DNA of 10,810 nucleotides, taken from contig SLLJ01000189.1 of NCBI GenBank assembly GCA_007134165.1, forward strand, positions 1 through 10,810. Direction: 5' to 3'. Origin of the DNA: Nitriliruptoraceae bacterium. Its GTDB lineage: Bacteria; Actinomycetota; Nitriliruptoria; Nitriliruptorales; Nitriliruptoraceae. Below are positions 5,924 through 10,810 of this stretch, one piece after another (position 1 is the first letter of the stretch; each line of letters begins with the position of its first letter). Under the pieces are notes generated by a model. That model was not told where the DNA came from. It did not search any database and saw only the letters and a program-made list of their open reading frames with translations. The position numbers were made by a program, and so were the translations under genes.

Positions 5924-6853
5924 GTGGTCTCCGAGGTGTTCGACGAAGCGAGCTGGCGACCAGTCGCTGGCTTCGAGGACCTCACCGACCTCACGTACCA
6001 CCGAGGCGTCGAGCCGGCCACGGGTGCGGACCGCGCGGTGGTACGCATCGCCTTCGACCGGCCCGAGGTGCGCAACGCCTTCCGGCCTCACACCGTCGAC
6101 GAGTTGTATCGGGCGTTGGACCATGCGCGGCAGTCCGCGGACGTCGGCTGCGTGCTGCTGACCGGCAACGGCCCCTCGCCCCGGGACGGGGGATGGGCCT
6201 TCTGCTCCGGTGGGGACCAGCGAATCCGTGGCCGCGACGGCTACCGCTACACCGACGCGCTGACCGGCGAAACCGCCGAGCACATCGACCCGGCTCGTTC
6301 CGGCCGGCTGCACATCCTCGAAGTGCAGCGCCTGATCCGCACCAGCCCGAAGGTGGTGATCGCGGTCGTGCCGGGCTGGGCAGCGGGCGGCGGCCACTCC
6401 CTGCATGTGGTGTGCGACCTGACCATCGCCAGCCGCGAACATGCGCGTTTCAAGCAGACCGACCTCGACGTCGCCTCCTTCGACGGAGGGTTCGGCTCCG
6501 CCTACCTCGCCAAGCAGGTCGGTCAGAAGTTCGCCCGTGAGATCTTCTTCCTCGGCGACGACTACCGCGCCGAGGACGCTCACCGCATGGGTATGGTCAA
6601 CGCGGTCGTGCCCCATGCCGAACTCGAGCGCACGGCCCTGGACTGGGCGCAGCGGATCACCGCCAAGTCTCCCACCGCCATGCGCATGCTGAAGTTCGCG
6701 CTCAACCTCACCGACGACGGACTGGTCGGCCAGCAGGTGTTCGCTGGGGAGGCCACCCGGCTGGCCTACATGACCGACGAGGCGCAGGAGGGCCGTGACG
6801 CCTTCCTCGACAAGCGGGCCCCGGACTGGGCGGCCTTCCCCTACCACTACTGA
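5924..6853 (+). CDS. menB: 1,4-dihydroxy-2-naphthoyl-CoA synthase (MenB)
   Basis: MenB is a crotonase-fold enzyme that closes the second ring of the naphthoquinone by a Dieckmann-type condensation of o-succinylbenzoyl-CoA. The 309 residues match the usual length of actinobacterial MenB. Oxyanion-hole segments are CSGGDQR (94-100) and GWAAGGGHSLHVVCDL (151-166). The active-site stretch KQTDLDVASFDGG carries D180 and S185, and AYMTDEA carries Y282. These fit the catalytic Asp, Ser and Tyr of the Mycobacterium tuberculosis enzyme with a constant offset of five. The C-terminal DAFLDKRAPDW segment is typical. GTG 5924 is preferred because of GAGGAG five bases upstream. It leads a plus-strand men series: menA follows after five bases. 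Substrate assignment is very secure. Confidence 0.97.
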   Translation: MVSEVFDEASWRPVAGFEDLTDLTYHRGVEPATGADRAVVRIAFDRPEVRNAFRPHTVDELYRALDHARQSADVGCVLLTGNGPSPRDGGWAFCSGGDQRIRGRDGYRYTDALTGETAEHIDPARSGRLHILEVQRLIRTSPKVVIAVVPGWAAGGGHSLHVVCDLTIASREHARFKQTDLDVASFDGGFGSAYLAKQVGQKFAREIFFLGDDYRAEDAHRMGMVNAVVPHAELERTALDWAQRITAKSPTAMRMLKFALNLTDDGLVGQQVFAGEATRLAYMTDEAQEGRDAFLDKRAPDWAAFPYHY

Positions 6854-6858
6854 CTCCC

Positions 6859-7962
6859 GTGGCCGACGACCGCAGCGGCGAGCGCACCGACGGGCGGATG
6901 GCCCCATGGCGGGTGTACGTCGAGGCGGCCCGTCCCCGCACGCTGCCCGCTGCCCTGGCACCGGTGCTGGTTGGCACCGCTGCGGCCGAGCGCGCCCCCG
7001 ACGACCTCGACCCGGGTAGGGCGCTGCTCGCGCTCACGGTCGCGCTGGCGCTGCAGGTGGCGGTCAACTACGCCAACGACTACTTCGACGGGGTGGGCGG
7101 GATCGACACCGCCGACCGGGTCGGTCCGCGCCGGGCGGTGGCCGCCGGACTGATCACGCCCGCCGCCATGCGCCGGGCCACCGGGCTGGCGCTGCTGGTC
7201 GCGGCCGCGGCCGGGCTGGCGCTGGCCTGGCTGGTCAGTTGGTGGCTGCTGGCGGTGGGTGGGCTCGCGATCCTGGCCACGCTGGGCTACTCCGGGGGGG
7301 CCCGGCCCTACGCCTCCCAGGGTCTGGGTGAGGTCGGCGTGTTCGTGTTCTTCGGGCTGGTCGCCACCGTCGGCTCCCAGGTCGTGCAGGACGGGACGGT
7401 GCGCGACCTGGCGGTGGCCGCATCCGTGCCGGTCGGCCTGCTCGCCGTGGCCCTGCTGGTGATCAACAACCTGCGGGATCTGCACACCGACACCGCGGTG
7501 GGCAAGCGCACCCTGGCGGTGCGGCTCGGTGAGCGCCGTACCCGGCAACTGTTCGCCGGGCTGATCGTCGCTGCACTTGTCACGGTGGTGCCGGTGGCGG
7601 CGCTGGCCGGGTCGCTCTGGCCGTTGCTGGCGTGGGTGGCCGCGCCGCTGGCAGCCGGCGCGGTGCTGACCATGCGGCGTGCGGAGATCGGCCCCAAACT
7701 CATCCGTGCGCTGGCCGTCACCGGGAGGCTGCAGCTGGCCGTCGGGCTGCTGCTGGCCGTCGGGCTGCTGCTGGGCGCCGATCTGGATGCGTCCCGCGAT
7801 GTCGAGCGGGGACTCGAGTCCGATTCGGCTCCCGAGTCCGATTCGGCTCCCGAATCCGCGCCGGCTCCCGAGTCCGATTCGGCTCCCGAGTCCGATTCGG
7901 CTCCCGACCGCCCGCCGATCACCGCTGACAAGTCGGTGCTGGAGCGAACCGCCCCATGGTGA
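6859..7962 (+). CDS. menA: 1,4-dihydroxy-2-naphthoate prenyltransferase (MenA)
   Basis: This UbiA-family integral membrane enzyme attaches the polyprenyl tail to dihydroxynaphthoate, giving demethylmenaquinone. The 367-residue protein starts its domain with ARPRTLPAALAPVLVGT (24-40). The first Asp-rich motif is NYANDYFD (70-77), and the second is NNLRDLHTD (203-211), which bind Mg-diphosphate. GYSGGARPYASQGLGEVG (143-160) is typical of MenA. About eight or nine hydrophobic helices end at about 309. The last helix contains a six-residue LAVGLL duplication. A 58-residue tail follows with five ESDSAP-type repeats, unlike normal MenA, which stops soon after the last helix. GTG 6859 lies five bases after menB; ATG 6898 is an alternative that trims 13 poorly conserved residues. 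The stop overlaps menC by seven bases. Confidence 0.95.
   Translation: MADDRSGERTDGRMAPWRVYVEAARPRTLPAALAPVLVGTAAAERAPDDLDPGRALLALTVALALQVAVNYANDYFDGVGGIDTADRVGPRRAVAAGLITPAAMRRATGLALLVAAAAGLALAWLVSWWLLAVGGLAILATLGYSGGARPYASQGLGEVGVFVFFGLVATVGSQVVQDGTVRDLAVAASVPVGLLAVALLVINNLRDLHTDTAVGKRTLAVRLGERRTRQLFAGLIVAALVTVVPVAALAGSLWPLLAWVAAPLAAGAVLTMRRAEIGPKLIRALAVTGRLQLAVGLLLAVGLLLGADLDASRDVERGLESDSAPESDSAPESAPAPESDSAPESDSAPDRPPITADKSVLERTAPW
7735..7770 (+). repeat. 18-bp perfect duplication in the last MenA helix
   Basis: CTGGCCGTCGGGCTGCTG occurs twice in direct succession and encodes LAVGLL twice (MenA residues 293-304). It makes up most of the final transmembrane helix. Confidence 0.9.
7816..7905 (+). 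repeat. 18-bp tandem repeat encoding the MenA tail (5 copies)
   Basis: Five units follow GAGTCCGATTCGGCTCCC. Units 1, 2, 4 and 5 are identical and encode ESDSAP; unit 3 is diverged and encodes ESAPAP. The tail is acidic, lies after the last membrane helix and is rich in Ser and Pro. The identity of the outer units points to recent duplication. The units use GAT and TCG codons unlike the surrounding sequence. Confidence 0.95.
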
Positions 7963-8936
7963 GCTCTCCTCCTCCAGCCGTCGGCGTCCACGAGTTGGTG
8001 CCCTTCGAGGTGCCGATGCGGCTGCGCTTCCGGCGCATCGAGGTCCGCCACGGGGTGCTGCTGCGCGGCCCGGCCGGTTGGGGGGAGTTCTCGCCGTTCG
8101 ACGAGTACGGCCCGGCCTACGCGGCCCGGTGGTTGGCAGCGGCTCGGGAGTCTGCCACCTCGACGCTGCCCCCACCGGTACGAGATCGGATCCCGGTCAA
8201 CACCACCATCCCGGCCGTGGACCCGGCCACCGCCCATGCGCTGGCGACGGCTTCGGGGTGCACCACCGCCAAGGTCAAGGTCGCCGAGCCCGGCCAGGAC
8301 CTCGCCGCCGACGTCGAACGGGTCGCCGCCGTGCGTGATGCGCTCGGCGCCGAAGGTCGGGTTCGGGTGGACGCCAACGCGGCCTGGGACGTGCAGACCG
8401 CGGTGCTCGCGATCGCCCGGCTGGACACGGCCGCCGGCGGGCTCGAGTACGTCGAGCAGCCCTGCGTCGGTCTCGACGAACTGCGCGAGGTGCGCCGACG
8501 GGTGGTGGTCCCCATAGCCGTCGACGAGTCGGTGCGCACCGCCGAGGATCCGCTGCGGGTCGCGCGGGTGGCTGCCGCGGACGTGCTGGTGGTCAAGGTG
8601 CAGCCGCTGGGTGGCGTGCGCCGCGCACTGGAGGTGGTCGAGGCGGCCGGGCTGCCCGCCGTGGTGTCTTCGGCACTGGAGACCTCGGTCGGGTTGGCTG
8701 CCGGGGTTGCGCTCGCCGCCGCGCTGTCCGAGCTCCCCCACGCCTGTGGGCTTGGAACGGCGACGCTGCTGGCCGCCGACGTGACGAACGACCCGCTGGT
8801 GCCGGTCGCCGGTGCCCTGCCGGTGCGCCGGGTCACCCCCGACCCGGCGTCGCTGGTCCAGGCCGCACCCGACCCCGAACTCGCTCTCGACCTGCTCACT
8901 CGCCTCGAGGCGGCCGCGCGCCACCTCGACCGCTGA
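7956..8936 (+). CDS. menC: o-Succinylbenzoate synthase (MenC)
   Basis: MenC dehydrates SHCHC to o-succinylbenzoate and belongs to the enolase superfamily. The 326-residue protein shows the expected barrel residues: KVK with K106 and K108 in TTAKVKVAEPG, metal ligands D139 in VRVDANAAWD, E167 in EYVEQPC and D190 in AVDESV, and the opposite lysine K214 in VVKVQPLGG. Spacing matches the short actinobacterial MenC type. The start ATG 7956 overlaps the menA stop by seven bases; GTG 7959, giving a four-base GTGA overlap, is equally possible. Coupling to menA argues for one mRNA. Members of this family can also racemise N-acylamino acids, but the men neighbours make o-succinylbenzoate synthase the sound call. 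Confidence 0.95.
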   Translation: MVSSPPPAVGVHELVPFEVPMRLRFRRIEVRHGVLLRGPAGWGEFSPFDEYGPAYAARWLAAARESATSTLPPPVRDRIPVNTTIPAVDPATAHALATASGCTTAKVKVAEPGQDLAADVERVAAVRDALGAEGRVRVDANAAWDVQTAVLAIARLDTAAGGLEYVEQPCVGLDELREVRRRVVVPIAVDESVRTAEDPLRVARVAAADVLVVKVQPLGGVRRALEVVEAAGLPAVVSSALETSVGLAAGVALAAALSELPHACGLGTATLLAADVTNDPLVPVAGALPVRRVTPDPASLVQAAPDPELALDLLTRLEAAARHLDR

Positions 8937-8961
8937 GGGCCCGAACGACCGCAAGCTCTGA

Positions 8962-8997
8962 CCGACGCCCGTGAACCGTCCGACGCCCCTGAACCGA
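8962..8997. repeat. 18-bp imperfect direct repeat in the menC-menD gap
   Basis: CCGACGCCCGTGAACCGT is followed directly by CCGACGCCCCTGAACCGA, with 16 of 18 positions identical. It lies in the 89-base gap between menC and menD. No coding role is evident, and I see no clear promoter or terminator in this gap. Confidence 0.8.
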
Positions 8998-9025
8998 CCC
9001 AACCGCCGATCCGTGCGAGGCCCCC

Positions 9026-10804
9026 GTGAGCGCCGAGCCTGCCGCCAACCCCTCCCACGCGCTCGCGCTGGTCGTGGTCGACGAACTCGCCCGCTGCGGG
9101 GTCACCGAGGCGGTGCTCGCCCCCGGGTCCCGCTCGGCCGCGCTGGCAATGGCGCTGCATGACGACCCGCGGCTGCGGCTGCACGTCGAACTCGACGAGC
9201 GCAGCGCCGGTTTTCTCGCCGTCGGGCTGGCCCGGGCCACCGGGATGCCCGCCGCGGTGGTGGTGACCTCCGGGTCGGCCGTGGCCAACCTGCACCCGGC
9301 GGTCGTCGAGGCCGACACCGGCCGGGTGCCGCTGCTGCTGCTCACCGCCGACCGGCCGCCCGAACTGCGCCACACCGGTGCGAACCAGACCGTCGACCAG
9401 CCGGGCATCTTCGGTCGTGCCCCGCGGTGGGCGGCCGACCTCGGGGTCCCCGAGGACCGGCCCAGCGCGCCCGGCTTCTGGCGCTCCAGCATCGACCGGG
9501 CCGTCGCCGAGGCGTTGGGCCTGCGCGGTCCGGCCGGCCCGGTGCATCTCAACCTGCCGTTCCGCGAGCCGACCGTGCCGGCCACCGACGACGGCCGGTT
9601 CGCCGCTGCCGGGCCCTACCGCACCCCCCTGGACGGCCGGGCCGACGGCCGGCCCTGGACCACGGTCGGCCGCTGCCCCCGGCTGCCCGACCCCGACGAG
9701 TTGCGCGCGCTCGCCGGACGGATCGTCGGCACCGAACGGGGCCTGGTCGTGGTCGGGGAGACCACCGCCCGGCCGGGATCGATCCTCGAGTTCGCGCGGG
9801 CGGCGGGCTGGCCGGTGATCGCCGAGCCGATCTCCAGCGCCCGTCTCGACGACACCGTGGTGGCCGCCGCTCACTACCTGCTCGCGCACGCCGGGTTCGC
9901 CCGGCGGCACACGCCCGGCCTGGTCCTGCGCATCGGGCGCACCGGGCTCTCGCGCCACCTCGACGACCTGCTGGGCCCGTCGGTGCCCCAGGTGCTGATC
10001 GACCCCGACGGCGCCTGGTCGGATCCCCGGCGTGCGGTCGCCGACCTGCTGGTCGCCGACGTCGAGGCGACCTGTTCGGGGCTCACCGCCGAGCTCGCGC
10101 TGCCTGCCTCCTCGGAGTGGTCGGATGCCTGGCACCGGGCCGACCGTGCCGCCCGGTCCGCGATCGACGCCGTGCTGGACGCCGAGGTGGCGCCGAGCGA
10201 GCCGCGCACCGCCCGGGACCTCGGGGCCTGCCTGCCGGTGGGCTCGACGCTGGTGGTGGCCTCCTCGATGCCGGTGCGAGACCTTGATCAGGTGCTCGCT
10301 CCCCGGGTGGGGCTGCGGGTGCTGGCCAACCGCGGCGCGTCGGGGATCGACGGGTTCGTGTCCACGGCGCTGGGGGTGGCGCTCGGGGTGCAACACCGCG
10401 GTGCGGTCGGACCGGTGGTCGCGCTGACCGGTGACCTGTCGCTGCTGCACGACGCCAACGGCCTGCTGCTCTCACCGGATGCGTCGCAGTTGGACGTGAC
10501 CTTCGTGGTGGTCGACAACGACGGTGGGGGCATCTTCTCGTTCCTGCCGCAGGCGCGCTGGCCCGGATCCTTCGAGCGGGTCTTCGGCACGCCGCATGGC
10601 CGGGATCTGGCCGGCCTTGCGGCCTTCCATGGGGTGGGCTACCGGCAGGTCGAGGTGGCGGCTGACCTGCCCGACGCCGTGCTCACGGCCGTCGCGGCGG
10701 GCGGGGTGCAGCTCGTGCACGTGCGTAGCGAGCGGGGCGCGAACCTGGCGCTGCACCGCCGGATGGGCGCGGCGGCAGCCGCAGCGCTGGACGCGCTGAC
10801 CTGA
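9026..10804 (+). CDS. menD: SEPHCHC synthase (MenD)
   Basis: MenD is a thiamine-diphosphate enzyme that adds the succinyl-semialdehyde unit of 2-oxoglutarate to isochorismate, the first committed menaquinone step. The 592-residue protein has the usual three-domain length. The pyrimidine-binding domain includes VLAPGSRSAAL (30-40) and the catalytic glutamate E58 in VELDERSAGF. The segment TSGSAVANLHPAVVEA (81-96) and LTADRPPELRHTGANQT (106-122) are strongly MenD-like. The diphosphate and Mg-binding motif is GDLSLLHD (469-476), followed by VVDNDGGGIFSFLP (495-508). NRGASGIDG (435-443) is also characteristic. GTG 9026 has GAGG five bases upstream (9017-9020). It follows menC after 89 bases, so it may be cotranscribed or have its own weak promoter. 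The stop is six bases before the window edge. Confidence 0.97.
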   Translation: MSAEPAANPSHALALVVVDELARCGVTEAVLAPGSRSAALAMALHDDPRLRLHVELDERSAGFLAVGLARATGMPAAVVVTSGSAVANLHPAVVEADTGRVPLLLLTADRPPELRHTGANQTVDQPGIFGRAPRWAADLGVPEDRPSAPGFWRSSIDRAVAEALGLRGPAGPVHLNLPFREPTVPATDDGRFAAAGPYRTPLDGRADGRPWTTVGRCPRLPDPDELRALAGRIVGTERGLVVVGETTARPGSILEFARAAGWPVIAEPISSARLDDTVVAAAHYLLAHAGFARRHTPGLVLRIGRTGLSRHLDDLLGPSVPQVLIDPDGAWSDPRRAVADLLVADVEATCSGLTAELALPASSEWSDAWHRADRAARSAIDAVLDAEVAPSEPRTARDLGACLPVGSTLVVASSMPVRDLDQVLAPRVGLRVLANRGASGIDGFVSTALGVALGVQHRGAVGPVVALTGDLSLLHDANGLLLSPDASQLDVTFVVVDNDGGGIFSFLPQARWPGSFERVFGTPHGRDLAGLAAFHGVGYRQVEVAADLPDAVLTAVAAGGVQLVHVRSERGANLALHRRMGAAAAAALDALT

Positions 10805-10810
10805 CGGGAC

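Noticed and set aside
5849..6961. Upstream extension of the menE frame antisense to menB
   Set aside because: The ribosome site before GTG 5848 and the start of ANL homology fix menE; the rest mirrors menB codons.
7816..7905. CRISPR-like array
   Set aside because: The units are contiguous without spacers and encode an in-frame peptide repeat of MenA.
8117..10450. Antisense open frame of 777 codons opposite menC/menD
   Set aside because: It is a shadow of two well-supported enzymes and has no recognisable domain.

Overview
This is a gene-dense, very GC-rich stretch of bacterial chromosome with the look of a high-GC actinobacterium. Third codon positions are strongly GC-biased, GTG starts are common, and junctions are translationally coupled (ATGA). 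The gene families are a ResB/CcsB cytochrome c system, an ECF sigma factor with an RskA-type anti-sigma factor, and the classical Men pathway. My lineage guess within the phylum is Acidimicrobiia or a relative; this is inference only. No tRNA, rRNA, CRISPR array, insertion sequence or phage gene was found. No gene-free stretch exceeds 300 bases.

Layout. Bases 1-69 are a G-rich 15-bp tandem array. resB (90-1796) and ccsB (1793-3052) overlap by ATGA and form the heme transport and cytochrome c assembly pair. After an 82-base gap come an ECF sigma factor of the SigK type (3135-3731, or from 3093) and its RskA-like membrane anti-sigma factor (3728-4594), again joined by ATGA. That gene converges on menE (complement 4640-5848), and both stop codons lie inside a 14-bp tandem repeat. 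A 75-base divergent promoter region separates menE from menB (5924-6853), which is followed by menA (6859-7962), menC (7956-8936) and menD (9026-10804) on the plus strand.

How the genes work together. MenD, MenC, MenE, MenB and MenA supply five steps of the route from isochorismate to demethylmenaquinone. The isochorismate synthase, MenH, the DHNA-CoA thioesterase and the final methyltransferase are not in the window. ResB/CcsB build c-type cytochromes. Quinone and cytochrome c are the two carriers around the bc complex, so the window is a respiratory-chain assembly neighbourhood. From memory, mycobacteria have a similar ccs-resB-ccsA to menA/E/B/C/D neighbourhood, but with sigK-rskA elsewhere.

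I do not see an undescribed biological system. The unusual layer is repeat structure: six short tandem arrays in 10.8 kb, four with an 18-bp period. One array gives MenA an acidic Ser/Pro tail, and one forms an all-frame, both-strand stop cassette between convergent genes. A possible SigK-type promoter in front of menB is the most interesting regulatory hint.
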